DNA of 64,000 bases from Candidatus Nitrospira nitrosa (GCF_001458735.1 NZ_CZQA01000001.1:1550001-1614000), one strand, 5' to 3'; numbered from the stretch's first letter, positions 9,901 to 18,270 are shown. The notes: generated by a model from the sequence alone, not told the origin. Made by a program: numbers and translations.

Positions 9901-11151
9901 AAGGTTCAACATCTTTCCATCTTTGCGCCGGCGCAGCAGCTCTATCGGGCCGATTAACTCTCCCCGTACTCCTGCTTGCCAGAGGGCATTCGCCTCGACT
10001 TCTTCCTCAGGCTGGATATAGGGAAGTTCACGCCCGAGCACTTCTTCCTTCGACCATCCGAACAGACGAGTTGCGGCGTGGTTCCAACTGACCACGCGCG
10101 CTTCTCGATCGAGGCTGACAAGCGGCAAGGCGGATTCCTCGACGAGAGTCTGGAGCAGGCGAGACGTTTCCTGGAGTTGCTTTTCTGTCCGCTTGCGCTC
10201 GGTCACATCCTCACAGGCCACAAGGACGAGGAGCTGATTGGTGTGGTCGTGGATCGCCCGCGCGCGCTCTTTGACCCATATCCTGACCCCGTCTTTCCGG
10301 AGTTTTTGAATTTCCCACTGAAACACGGTGTAGGGGCTGGCGATGCACGCGATCAACTGTCCCAGCACAGTCTGGTGATCCTTCGGGTCAAATAGCCGCA
10401 AGATGGACTGGCCGATGAGATCTTCTTTCTGGTATCCGAGTTGATCCGCTCCAAAATTATTGACAGATAACGTGGTGCCGTCAGGAGAGAGCGTGAAATA
10501 CATGAAGGGGTTTTGATCGTAGAGGGATTGGTAGCGCTGCTCACTTACTTTGAGTGCCGATTCTGCTTGTTGTCTTCGAGCGATTTCAGTCTTCAGTTCA
10601 TGGACGGCCTGTTCCAATCCGGCTGTTCGTTCTTGGACAAGAATTTCAAGGGTTTCTCGGGTGGCGCGCTGAGTCAGCTCGACTTCTTTCCGGACAGTAA
10701 TATCTTCGATTGTGCCCGTCATGCCCGACACCGGTCCATTCTCACTGCCCGTCGCACGACCACGGCAGGCTACCCACCGAGTGGTTCCAGAAGAAGTGAG
10801 GATGCGATGTTCTACTCTGTAAGGAGAGTGGTCGCGAGCGGCCTTGGTAATGGCTGCACTGAGACAATGGCGATCATCAGGATGCACGAGAGCCAAGAAT
10901 CCTTCATATGAGCCATCAAATGTACCGGGAGGAAGGCCGAAGATCCGTTCAGTTTCCTCCGACCATATCATCCGATTTGCTCGGCTGTCCCACTCCCATG
11001 TCCCTACTTGGGCAGCCCCGAGTGCCGTGGTTTGTGTTGATTGACGGTCTTGTTTCGCATGAACAAGCGCCTGCTGTAGATCAAGGATCTGGTGGCGAAG
11101 TTGGGCGAGCTCGCTGAGGGGTGAAGGGGCGGTCTTCAGGGGTGAACTCAT
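6958..11151 (-). CDS. Multi-PAS sensor histidine kinase (about nine PAS domains, HisKA_3)
   Basis: At 1397 residues this is a very long soluble kinase. I count nine PAS/PAC units, starting near residues 42, 206, 328, 452, 578, 706, 833, 955 and 1073. Most are followed by a PAC-type tail ending in DITERK, DISDRK or similar. A HisKA_3 domain follows (SRDLHDNLLQGLYAVG, near 1205) and then an HATPase (GDNGIGFSPS, GHGLANMEARA). There is no membrane segment, so the PAS array should sense cytoplasmic ligands or redox state, perhaps with bound haem or flavin in some units; which ones cannot be told here. It is coupled by overlap to its response regulator. Nine PAS domains is well above the usual one to three. 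Confidence 0.9.
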   Translation of the reverse strand: MSSPLKTAPSPLSELAQLRHQILDLQQALVHAKQDRQSTQTTALGAAQVGTWEWDSRANRMIWSEETERIFGLPPGTFDGSYEGFLALVHPDDRHCLSAAITKAARDHSPYRVEHRILTSSGTTRWVACRGRATGSENGPVSGMTGTIEDITVRKEVELTQRATRETLEILVQERTAGLEQAVHELKTEIARRQQAESALKVSEQRYQSLYDQNPFMYFTLSPDGTTLSVNNFGADQLGYQKEDLIGQSILRLFDPKDHQTVLGQLIACIASPYTVFQWEIQKLRKDGVRIWVKERARAIHDHTNQLLVLVACEDVTERKRTEKQLQETSRLLQTLVEESALPLVSLDREARVVSWNHAATRLFGWSKEEVLGRELPYIQPEEEVEANALWQAGVRGELIGPIELLRRRKDGKMLNLLLWPVFVYDEFEQLSLAVGLYVDQSEIKRAEEATLIAEARLHSFLNTLDDLAFEFDQDGRYLNIWTHSNDKLLVPKQELIGRHLTDVFGAEAGSHYVETIRQVFTTGKPATINYAVRSHQAIRYFSGVSTLIPGSQTSPATVGCLVRDITESRLIEAQVRESEARWRALYEHAGVGIAQLDLDGRFLRVNPHLCQLLGYSSEVMLQRTFQDLTHPDDLKASLVCIDELLTDKRYSFSMEKRYRKSNDTWAWVDLTVSRVHSGSSDADYLIAVIQDIDDRKQAEQALQEQEALLRSVIETAPDAIFMKGLDGRYRFVNSAFAQTLGKLPEAIIGTTDAELFPPEVADRCIAGDRDVVSGATQREFEEIVPIHDTPRIFHVIKTPHRDQTGCVIGLVGVARDLTDLKQAERALRLTQLAVDRSADLVFWVDQSARFLYVNDAACQRLGYSREELLRMSVNEIDTEYQAERWPEHWAHLSRTGRLRFESRHRTKSGETYPVEIVANFIAVEGKEYNFTFVRDISDRKRSYSLLQAAINSVADGILVIDRQGKVTSANQRFLHLWNIPQTLADSGNADALLAFVMDQLQEPTVFLQKVRELYAHPEQESFDVAVFKDGRMFERYSRPQILDNEIVGRVWIFRDITEQKRAEQALRESELRLQRFVAKAPVGLCIFDENWRVVTANLAFCQLTGYDVQEIIGSTYALYTHPEDLSANIRLTEEFYRGVRSGYTHEKRYIRKSGEIIWVLVKTTRVDLPGRQGPLLLAAVQDITERKLALEEREQLSRDLHDNLLQGLYAVGMQLEASKLAMGRTPRRSKTHISQAIRQLNGLMVDVRRFITLLTERTSVRLDFGQSIQELIASTADTEGDTAELDITSPVLSFITPQIGEQLLNIAREALSNSLRHARASRRWLHLSLAHNSIRLVIGDNGIGFSPSRKRRTGHGLANMEARAQHMTGAFTLESVPRRGTTITIDVPLKKDVLYE

Positions 11152-11329
11152 AAACAGAAACCTCTGGGTAGTCCAGACGAGATCCTAATGTCAGTATCGT
11201 TGCAATCAATGATCTGAGAAATGGGGGAATAGTATAGGACCCGGCGATCTGACAAAGCCAGGGGGGGGATGGAGGCTGAGGGGTTGGCAATAAGCGCTGG
11301 ACGCGAGAACTCTGGTCGTCGCAGGCGAG

Positions 11330-12010
11330 TCAGAGTTTCGGGCTTTGGCTCACACCCGGCATATGAGATTCCTTCATGAACCAGGCCACAGCTTCGGTAC
11401 GTCGTTTTACATGGAGCTTGTCGAAGATATTGGCCAGGTAGTTCTTGATGGTTTTATCGCTCAAGCGCAGTTGGACGGCAATTTCCTTGTTGGTTTTGCC
11501 TTCTGCCAAAAGCGGTAGGATTAAGCGTTCCTGTGGAGAAAGCCGAGAGACTCCCTGTGACGAGACTCCCAAGTGTGAGCTGGTCCGAATCCAATGCAGC
11601 GCTTGCTGTGTCACTCGGGGGTCGAGATAGCCCTGACCCGAGGCGACGGTACGAATAGCCCGAATTAGGTCGTCCATGCGAACGTCTTTGAGTACATAGC
11701 CATGGGCCCCGTTCTGGACGGCAGCCATGACAGTCGTGTCCTCAGCGTAACTTGTCAGAATAAGAATTCGCAGTTTTGGTGAAACGGCCAGCAAACGGCG
11801 GATGGCTTCCGTGACCGTCGCATCGGGAAGTTTCACGTCGAGCAAGACCATCTGAGGCATCAGTCGCTCGACAAGGCCCACACCGCTGGCGACGGTTGCA
11901 GCCTCACCCACGATTGCTAGGTCTGCCTCGAGATGTAGCAGGGCGCGCAATCCTCGGCGGACCATTTCATGATCGTCGATGAGTACGATACTGGTTTGTG
12001 GTTGTTTCAT
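11330..12010 (-). CDS. NarL/FixJ-type response regulator
   Basis: This 226-residue regulator has a receiver (IDDHEMVRRG, Asp in MVLLDVKLPDA, Lys in GYVLKDV) and a C-terminal LuxR-type HTH (RLSPQERLILPLLAEGKTNK onward). It closely resembles the regulator at 6282-6965. Its start overlaps the stop of the kinase gene at 12007 by 4 bases (ATGA), so both are made together. It probably regulates transcription in response to that kinase; target genes are unknown. The 178 bases between its stop and the multi-PAS kinase start hold no recognisable feature. Confidence 0.92.
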   Translation of the reverse strand: MKQPQTSIVLIDDHEMVRRGLRALLHLEADLAIVGEAATVASGVGLVERLMPQMVLLDVKLPDATVTEAIRRLLAVSPKLRILILTSYAEDTTVMAAVQNGAHGYVLKDVRMDDLIRAIRTVASGQGYLDPRVTQQALHWIRTSSHLGVSSQGVSRLSPQERLILPLLAEGKTNKEIAVQLRLSDKTIKNYLANIFDKLHVKRRTEAVAWFMKESHMPGVSQSPKL

Positions 12011-12810
12011 ATAGATGTCAGTAAGGGTTCCAATGAAAATTCTGCCGTGATCTGCGTGCCTTTCCCGGTCCTAGACTGAACACGTAACATCCCGCCGAGT
12101 TTCTTGGCGCGTGTCTCCATGTTGGTCAGTCCGTACCCACGTGACGACCCTGAAGCCGGAGAAAAGCCGATCCCGTCGTCTTGAATGCTGACTCGGATTC
12201 TTGTGTCCTTCATACGAATCGAGACCATGGCTTGGGTTGCGTGGGCATGGCGGGCACAGTTGCTGAGTGCCTCGCGAACGATATTGAGAATTTCTCGCTC
12301 TTCTTCGTGGGTAAGCATCTCAATGGCGTGGCGCTGAAGATCTAACTTCACATCCAGGTGTCCTGCTTGCTCGTAGGTCCCCTGGAGCGAGGTGAGTTCA
12401 GAGGAGAGGTCAAATTCCCGTACGCTGTCAGACTCCAGTTCGTGGATCATACTTCGGATCTCATGGATGAGTCGATTGACTTGCTCGATAACCGGCGCAT
12501 GAGACATATAGGGTTCCGTATCACTAGTATGCCTAAGTCTATGGGATGATTCAATAGTGAGTCCAAGGGCATACAGTGATTGTAATATGGAGTCATGTAG
12601 ATCACGCCCAATACGGGTACGATCTTCCAATAGTTGGTGTAAGCGTTGCTCCCTTGCCTTGAACACAGTCGTTAATTCTCCAGCACACGGTTCCAATTCA
12701 TTCATCCCCAAGGATCTAGGAGACGGACGAGCAGATTTGGCCTGTGAGACCATCGACGTAGCCAGGCGCCCTCCTTTTAGCAGCTGGAACTGGGCTTTTT
12801 TTTCGATCAC
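12007..12810 (-). CDS. Soluble NarX-type sensor histidine kinase (HisKA_3-HATPase) without an obvious sensor domain
   Basis: The 267-residue protein has about 60 N-terminal residues with no recognisable sensor fold. A HisKA_3 domain follows (GRDLHDSILQSLYALG, His near residue 71) and then an HATPase (IQDDGIGFSPASG, GYGLTNMETRAKK). The start is GTG at 12810, supported by AAGGAGGGGTC just upstream. It is transcribed away from the luxI gene. With no membrane segment and a short N terminus, it probably receives its signal through another protein. The neighbouring response regulator is its partner by overlap. Confidence 0.88.
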   Translation of the reverse strand: MIEKKAQFQLLKGGRLATSMVSQAKSARPSPRSLGMNELEPCAGELTTVFKAREQRLHQLLEDRTRIGRDLHDSILQSLYALGLTIESSHRLRHTSDTEPYMSHAPVIEQVNRLIHEIRSMIHELESDSVREFDLSSELTSLQGTYEQAGHLDVKLDLQRHAIEMLTHEEEREILNIVREALSNCARHAHATQAMVSIRMKDTRIRVSIQDDGIGFSPASGSSRGYGLTNMETRAKKLGGMLRVQSRTGKGTQITAEFSLEPLLTSI

Positions 12811-12900
12811 GACCCCTCCTTGTAGTTCACCGCTGACAGTATTCAGTTGTTTGTAGCTCTAGCCCTAGCGCACTGACCTGAGGTTTACACCTTTAGACTG

Positions 12901-12936
12901 CAGACGTCACCTGGCGGGTCCGCCAGGTGACGTCTG
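12901..12936. promoter_or_regulatory. Perfect 36-bp palindrome upstream of luxI with lux-box-like core
   Basis: Two perfect 17-base arms flank a 2-base centre (GT). The central 20 bases (12909-12928) have the form ACCTG-N10-CAGGT, the same outer arms as the classical Vibrio lux box. It lies 87 bases upstream of the luxI start, between luxI and the divergent kinase gene. There is no T-tract, so it is unlikely to be an ordinary terminator. A LuxR-family operator is the best reading (inference). Confidence 0.7.
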
Positions 12937-13023
12937 GTACCAGAGGTGAAACCATCCGCCTCCTTCATGGGGCGATCAGCCCTGTCTTCAAACGCAAACA
13001 GACTAGTCCAAAGGGAGGCAGCT

Positions 13024-13770
13024 ATGACCATTCTCGTTGATCGAGCAGTACACAGCATTGTATTCACCGAGGGGGATCTTATCGTAAAGACCATTGAGGC
13101 GAAGGATGAGATGGTCAAAGCGTATCAATTGCGACATCGTGTTTTTGCCGAACGGCTGAAGTGGGTTCCAGAGCGAACGGACCGACTTGAAGCAGATGTC
13201 TACGATGCGTGGAGTACGTCGATCGGGGTATTCAACCACAGAAAAGATTTGCTCGGATTAGTTCGTATGACTCATGCACCGGTTCCATTCATGCTGGAAA
13301 GCGAATTCAGTGCCTGTCTAGTGGGACGACATCAGGTTCGCAAGGAGACTGATACAGCTGAGATCACCAGGCTGGCCATTGATCCGGAGATTGCTGATCG
13401 CGGCCTTTCGGCTCGGCTCATGAAAACTGTGTTTAAAGGTATGTATCACTGGTGCCTTCAGCATGAGATTCGGTACACCTATATGGTGGTGGAACATAGG
13501 CTGCTCAAGGTCGTTCAACGAATGGGATGGCCATGCCGGCCGATTGGAGAGCCGGTGGCATTGCCACCAGCTCACGTCCTTTCTATTGGGGGCTTATTGG
13601 ATCTGGATGAATTTCGCCTTCAAGCGGAGAGCACCCGTCCGGACATGCTTGAGTGGCTCACAACCACCACACCGATTCTCCATTCGGCAGAGGGGCAATC
13701 ATCAGCGGAGAACAATATGGCGGGATACAGTGAATTCGTGAAGGATCGGCAACTTGTCCGCGCGGCATAG
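13024..13770 (+). CDS. luxI: LuxI-type acyl-homoserine-lactone synthase
   Basis: This protein makes N-acyl-homoserine lactones from S-adenosylmethionine and an acyl carrier. In the 248-residue product all signature residues of the family can be placed: R37/R39 and F41 in LRHRVF, W47, the acidic cluster E56/D58/D61, R81, and E113/R116 in AEITRLAID. I chose the ATG at 13024, preceded by AGGGAGG, over an upstream start at 12946. A C-terminal extension of about 40 residues beyond the catalytic fold is not recognised. The convergent luxR gene and the palindrome upstream make a complete quorum-sensing unit. Acyl chain length cannot be predicted. Confidence 0.88.
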   Translation: MTILVDRAVHSIVFTEGDLIVKTIEAKDEMVKAYQLRHRVFAERLKWVPERTDRLEADVYDAWSTSIGVFNHRKDLLGLVRMTHAPVPFMLESEFSACLVGRHQVRKETDTAEITRLAIDPEIADRGLSARLMKTVFKGMYHWCLQHEIRYTYMVVEHRLLKVVQRMGWPCRPIGEPVALPPAHVLSIGGLLDLDEFRLQAESTRPDMLEWLTTTTPILHSAEGQSSAENNMAGYSEFVKDRQLVRAA

Positions 13771-13834
13771 TCAAAACTGACCTGCACAGGATACCGGCAT
13801 CCGGCCTACTTCCTGCCAGGAGACAAAGAGATGT

Positions 13835-14653
13835 CTACATGGCAGATGGCAGACCGTGAATCGCTGGCAGACCATGTTCGATGGCGGTTGCGACAGCCTG
13901 GGAACGGGATGTTACCTGGAGCTTCGAGAAAATACTCTCGATGTGGAACCGCACGGTTCGCTCGGTGACTCCTAGAATTTTCCCAATCTCCCAATTGGTT
14001 TTCCCGTTTTTCATCCAGTTGAGGATCGTCACTTCTCGGGATGAAAGTTCTTTGACGCAGCGTTCGGTTGAGGGCATCGATTTTGGGGCAGTTCTCAGAA
14101 GGGCTAAATGGATATAGTAGCCCAGGTACTCCACAAGTGGAACCAATCGTTTGGCATCAAGCGACTCATCGCTGGCGAATGAGCAGAACGTCGCAACCCC
14201 GCAGGCCTGATCAACGGAGCCGGTGGTGATCCCGTCACAGAGACCGAATTGGCGGGCGGTGGAGATGAATTCCTGTTCCTTCTCGGAAGACATGTTTTGG
14301 TAGATCGCTTGCCAATGCTGAGTACCGGGAGATTTTAAGGCGGACTGAAACACCGGATCGACATCGGCAAATCCGTTTTTCCAGTACATATATAGCCATT
14401 CGTCAGGATAACTCGCGTTGACAACATTCCCGAATCCCGCAAATGTCCGGTTGGGTCCAAGCCGAACCAGCCCTCCTAAGGCCTTCGTGAACGAGAAATA
14501 ATTCTGGAATCGAACAAGGACATCTCGTACGTGCTCAGGGGTCTCCGCGTGCATGACATAATGCAGAATCTCGATGACGTGCTGACATTCAGCATTTGAG
14601 AGATTGGCGAATGTAGTGCGTGAAAAGGGCAACGGAGCGTGTGCGTGTGACAT
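13835..14653 (-). CDS. luxR: LuxR-type quorum-sensing regulator
   Basis: The 272-residue protein has an N-terminal autoinducer-binding-type domain (about residues 20-185, with the WLYMYWKNGFADVDPVF region typical of LuxR sensors). A C-terminal HTH starts at LSSREVTILNWMKNGKTNWE. The ATG at 14653 has AGGAG at a suitable distance; the reading frame extends 35 codons further upstream without such a site. The gene is convergent with luxI and divergent from a FadL-type channel. The expected role is AHL-dependent transcriptional control, with the palindrome at 12901 as a candidate target. Confidence 0.85.
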   Translation of the reverse strand: MSHAHAPLPFSRTTFANLSNAECQHVIEILHYVMHAETPEHVRDVLVRFQNYFSFTKALGGLVRLGPNRTFAGFGNVVNASYPDEWLYMYWKNGFADVDPVFQSALKSPGTQHWQAIYQNMSSEKEQEFISTARQFGLCDGITTGSVDQACGVATFCSFASDESLDAKRLVPLVEYLGYYIHLALLRTAPKSMPSTERCVKELSSREVTILNWMKNGKTNWEIGKILGVTERTVRFHIESIFSKLQVTSRSQAVATAIEHGLPAIHGLPSAM

Positions 14654-14873
14654 ACGGTGAGTCTCCTGGGCTGTGGACGATATAAGCAGGTACCCTAATC
14701 TAGCCCGAACGCGATGAGAAGCACAAGAGCGACATATGAGGCAATTGATAGGGCCCATTGTCCCTACCTGGATAGGTCAGGCCAGGCTTACTATCCCCAC
14801 GGGAGGAAGGTATCACTTAGCTGGATTACCGACCCTTCAGACAACGGTGCTTTCAAAAATCAGTTTGCCACAT

Positions 14874-16247
14874 ATGCGTACGTATCGTATCTGGTGCATG
14901 AATAGTATCCTGGCAGTCTACTCGCTGATGCTTGTTGCTCCAACAGATAGCCATGCGCAGGCATTTCGTTTTCAACCTCAAGGCGCACGCGCGGCTGGGC
15001 AGGGGAATGCATTCGCAGCGGAGGCTAATGACCCTTCCGCCATCCATTACAATCCAGCGGGGCTGACTCAGGTTGAAGGGATTCAAAGTGTATGGGGCTT
15101 TAATGCGGTTGGAGGATCGGTTAGGTACAAGAGTCCGACGGGGCTCGACAGCCGTGGCGATTTACATGGCAGTGTGAGCTGGCCTCCTCCAAGCAACTTT
15201 TACCTCAGTGCGAATCTGGGGGCCATGGGCGCCTCTAGGCTCTCGTCGGTGACCGTTGGAGTCGGTGTCACTTCGCCATTTGGGTTGAATACTCGCTATC
15301 CCGTCGACGGACCTTTTAATACGGCCGTGACGTCGGTGGCTCTCCCGTTAATCAATATCAAGCCCACGATCGCATACAAGGTCAATGATTACCTGTCAGT
15401 AGGCCTCAGTGCTGATATCTACACCTTCGCGAGTTTTCTTGGCGAGGGACATGTGGAACAGAAGCAAATCAGCGCCGGAACCTTTGGTATTCCAGCCGGT
15501 GATTCCATAGAAGTAAACGGCAAAGGAACTGGGGCGGGTGTCACCGCCAGCCTGCTTATGACTCCCCTGAGAAATGGGAGTGGGCACCCGGTTCTATCCA
15601 TCGGATTGGTCTATCGTAGCCAGGCTGTGGTTCCTCTGAACGGGTCGTTCCTCGTGAACGGTGCCAAAGTGGCTGATGCCTCCACCGATCTGGTGTTGCC
15701 TCAGATCTTTACCGGGGCCGTCGCTCTCTGGCCGATACGTACTCGTGAAAGTGAGTGGAAGGTGGAGTTGGACGTCGAATATGTGGGCTGGAGTTTGTTG
15801 AGACATCTTGATGTACGATTGTCCAATGGGGCGAGGATCCCTCAGCCACAGCAGTTTAAAAACGTTCCGGTGATTGCCATCGGCACTGAGTATAAATGGT
15901 TGCATCCACACTGGTTGCCCGACTGGGAGGTTGCCGTTCGGTCCGGGTATACACGCACCGAGGATCCTGTCCCTAATCAAACCTTTAACCCCGGTGGAAT
16001 ATCATTGTCGTCCAACATGCTGTCGCTGGGTGTCGGGTTTCTCTGCCAGGGCGCAGGACGATTTCTGGGCCTGATCCCTTGCAGTGGAGACTCAGCTTTC
16101 TGGCCAAAAGGTATTGGAGTCGATCTGGCATATCAGGAATGGTTTTATGACTCAAAAACCGTTGTCGGCAACTTGAATCCAAGCGTGAACGGGACCTACC
16201 ATGCGTTTGTGCACCTGGGAACGTTCAGTTTTCGGTATCTCTTCTAG
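14874..16247 (+). CDS. FadL/OmpP1/TodX-family outer-membrane channel
   Basis: The family forms outer-membrane beta-barrels that admit hydrophobic molecules such as long-chain fatty acids. The mature N terminus has the family signature: FRFQPQGARAAGQGNAFAA, then DPSAIHYNPAGLTQ. Alternating beta strands follow, and the protein ends on an aromatic residue (FRYLF), the usual barrel C terminus. A signal peptide precedes it (hydrophobic stretch ending DSHAQA). The start could be 14874 or the Met at 14898; an open frame back to 14736 has no support. It is divergent from luxR. Its position suggests a link with the hydrophobic AHL signal, but its substrate is unknown. Confidence 0.85.
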   Translation: MRTYRIWCMNSILAVYSLMLVAPTDSHAQAFRFQPQGARAAGQGNAFAAEANDPSAIHYNPAGLTQVEGIQSVWGFNAVGGSVRYKSPTGLDSRGDLHGSVSWPPPSNFYLSANLGAMGASRLSSVTVGVGVTSPFGLNTRYPVDGPFNTAVTSVALPLINIKPTIAYKVNDYLSVGLSADIYTFASFLGEGHVEQKQISAGTFGIPAGDSIEVNGKGTGAGVTASLLMTPLRNGSGHPVLSIGLVYRSQAVVPLNGSFLVNGAKVADASTDLVLPQIFTGAVALWPIRTRESEWKVELDVEYVGWSLLRHLDVRLSNGARIPQPQQFKNVPVIAIGTEYKWLHPHWLPDWEVAVRSGYTRTEDPVPNQTFNPGGISLSSNMLSLGVGFLCQGAGRFLGLIPCSGDSAFWPKGIGVDLAYQEWFYDSKTVVGNLNPSVNGTYHAFVHLGTFSFRYLF

Positions 16248-16250
16248 CGG

Positions 16251-16441
16251 TCTGCTGAAAAACTCGCTTGATACCAATCGGATGGTTGCAATGTTCTGTG
16301 CGGTGTAGGCACTCACATCCTGTCAGGATGCTCAAAAAGGTTGTCCAGCAAGGACGCAGCGAGTGAAGAGGTCATTCGGTGCAGTGGGCCTCGGCGCGGT
16401 GTGAGAACGTCTCGGCGGCACGTGAGTATTTTGCTGACAAG
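16251..16441. repeat. Degraded palindromic repeat, copy 3, in reverse orientation
   Basis: The stretch between the FadL gene and uvrC contains ggatgctcaaaaagg, then tccagcaagg and cgcagcgagtgaagagg. These match the reverse complement of the repeat core at 6000-6121. A divergent counterpart of the other arm (gtgagaacgtc) follows near 16400. It is more eroded than copies 1 and 2. Confidence 0.55.
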
Positions 16442-16461
16442 TGGCCCGGGACGGATACCGA

Positions 16462-18270
16462 TCAATTGCCGAGTGTCTTGCGGAGATTGGCCATGGTTTC
16501 CATATTCAATCCAGCCTCCCGTAGAGCTTCGTCGCTGGCAGAGGCTAGTTGTTCGAGGCTGCCGAATCGCTCTAAAAGTCGATCGCGGCGTATTTCACCG
16601 ATTCCGATGACGTGATCAAGTTTGGAGCTGACCAGCGCTTTACTGCGTAGCTTTCGATGGAAGGTGATTGCAAAGCGATGGGCTTCATCGCGGATGCGTT
16701 GGAGCAGGTGAGTGGAGGGAGATTGCGGTTTGAGGGCGATAGGATTTTTCCTCCCTGCGAGAAAAATACGCTCTTCCTTTTCGCCGCGGGCCTTCGCCAA
16801 TCCGAGGATCGGTAAGCTCTGTTGTCCAACCGTTTTGAGCCCCTCGAGCGCCGCCGCCAGTTGTCCTAACCCGCCGTCGATAAGAATCAGATCGGGCTGG
16901 GGCAGGTTCTCTTCCCGCCCATATCGACGTGTGACCACTTCCTTCATACTGGCAAAGTCGTTGGCACCGACGACGGTTTGGATCTTGAACCGTCGATAGT
17001 CCGATTTCTTCATCTGTCCGTCTTCCCAGACGACCATCGATGCGACCGATTGGTTGCCCATGGTATTGGAAATGTCGAATCCTTCAATGCGACGCGGAGC
17101 CTGATCGAGTCGTAGCATCCGCTTCAGTTCCTCACCGGCTTGTCGGTCAAGTTCTTCGTCACGTAAGTGGTTGGCCACAGCCGCGGCCGCATTTTCCTCG
17201 GCTAAGAGGACGAGTTGATGTTTGGTGCCTCGCTCGGGCGAGCAAACACGAACCGGTTCGCCTCGCTTTTCGGAAAGCCATTGTTGAATCAATGTCGTGT
17301 CTTCGAGGTCGGTTGGGATGAGCAGTTCTCTCGGAGGTTGCCCATCCTTGTTATAAAATTGTTCGATGGCTGAGCGAACGAGCTCCTCGTCCGAGGCATC
17401 AGCCGACTCAGGCCAGAAGAAATCTTTCCGTCCGATCAGCAAGCCGCCGCGCACGAACAGAATCTGAAGGTCGACGGCGGCGCCTTGTCTGGATAGGCCG
17501 ATCACATCTTGATCAACGGCTGAGGTCTGCGTGATCCGTTGCTTCTCCAGCATCCGTTCGATCTTAAAGAGACGATCCCGTAACCGTGCGGCTTCCTCGA
17601 ATTCCTCCCGGTCTGCTGCGGCCTCCATCCGAGTCCGAAGATCATCCAGCAACTCGTGGTCTCGGCCTTCCAGAAACTGACGGACCTGTTTGACGATCTG
17701 ATGATATTCGGTTGTTGTCTGATTCCCTGTGCAGGGCGCCATGCATCGTTTGATTTCAAACTCGATACAGGCGCGGTCGGCCGTTCCGTTGATATCGATC
17801 GTGCAGGTGGCGAGCGGAAAGACGTGCTTGATGACTTTCAAGGTCTCTCGCAGGGCGTTGGCCGGGGTATAGGGGCCATAGTAGAGCGCCCCGTCTTTTT
17901 GCACGCGGCGTACGATCGACAGTCGAGGAAAGTCATCCTTGATCGGCAGCCGCACGTAGGGATACTGCTTGTCGTCCCGCAGCACAACGTTGAACCGGGG
18001 TTTGTGGCGCTTGACTAGATTGCTTTCGAGAATCAGCGCTTCGAGCTCGGATCGCGTCACGATCGTTTCCAGGTCGGCCACCTGATCAACGAGCAAGCTG
18101 GTCTTGGGGCTGTGGTCGGCACTCTTCTGGAAATACGATCGGACACGGTCGGCGAGTACTGCAGCTTTCCCGATATAAATGATGTCTTGGTGCTCGTTCT
18201 TGAACAGGTAGCAGCCGGGACTCTCTGGTAGATGGGCGAGTTTGGATTGTAAATCCGATGAGAGAACCAT
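16462..18270 (-). CDS. uvrC: UvrABC system protein C (excinuclease subunit)
   Basis: UvrC makes the dual incisions in nucleotide excision repair. The 602-residue protein has the GIY-YIG nuclease at the N terminus (PGCYLFKNEHQDIIYIGKA), a UVR motif (about 205-240) and the UvrC RNase H-like domain (RIEGFDISNTMGNQSVASMV, then LILIDGGLGQL). The C terminus has a helix-hairpin-helix region (LDHVIGIGEIRRDRLLERFG). Length and domain order are standard. It lies downstream of the dapF-like gene on the same strand, with a 119-base gap. Confidence 0.96.
   Translation of the reverse strand: MVLSSDLQSKLAHLPESPGCYLFKNEHQDIIYIGKAAVLADRVRSYFQKSADHSPKTSLLVDQVADLETIVTRSELEALILESNLVKRHKPRFNVVLRDDKQYPYVRLPIKDDFPRLSIVRRVQKDGALYYGPYTPANALRETLKVIKHVFPLATCTIDINGTADRACIEFEIKRCMAPCTGNQTTTEYHQIVKQVRQFLEGRDHELLDDLRTRMEAAADREEFEEAARLRDRLFKIERMLEKQRITQTSAVDQDVIGLSRQGAAVDLQILFVRGGLLIGRKDFFWPESADASDEELVRSAIEQFYNKDGQPPRELLIPTDLEDTTLIQQWLSEKRGEPVRVCSPERGTKHQLVLLAEENAAAAVANHLRDEELDRQAGEELKRMLRLDQAPRRIEGFDISNTMGNQSVASMVVWEDGQMKKSDYRRFKIQTVVGANDFASMKEVVTRRYGREENLPQPDLILIDGGLGQLAAALEGLKTVGQQSLPILGLAKARGEKEERIFLAGRKNPIALKPQSPSTHLLQRIRDEAHRFAITFHRKLRSKALVSSKLDHVIGIGEIRRDRLLERFGSLEQLASASDEALREAGLNMETMANLRKTLGN

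Noticed and set aside
12901-12936. Palindrome as a rho-independent terminator
   Set aside because: There is no T-tract on either side and it lies between divergent genes, where no transcript should end.
14761-14800. Second lux-box-like site between luxR and the FadL gene
   Set aside because: An ACCTGG and a CAGG are present, but the spacing and symmetry do not match a lux box.
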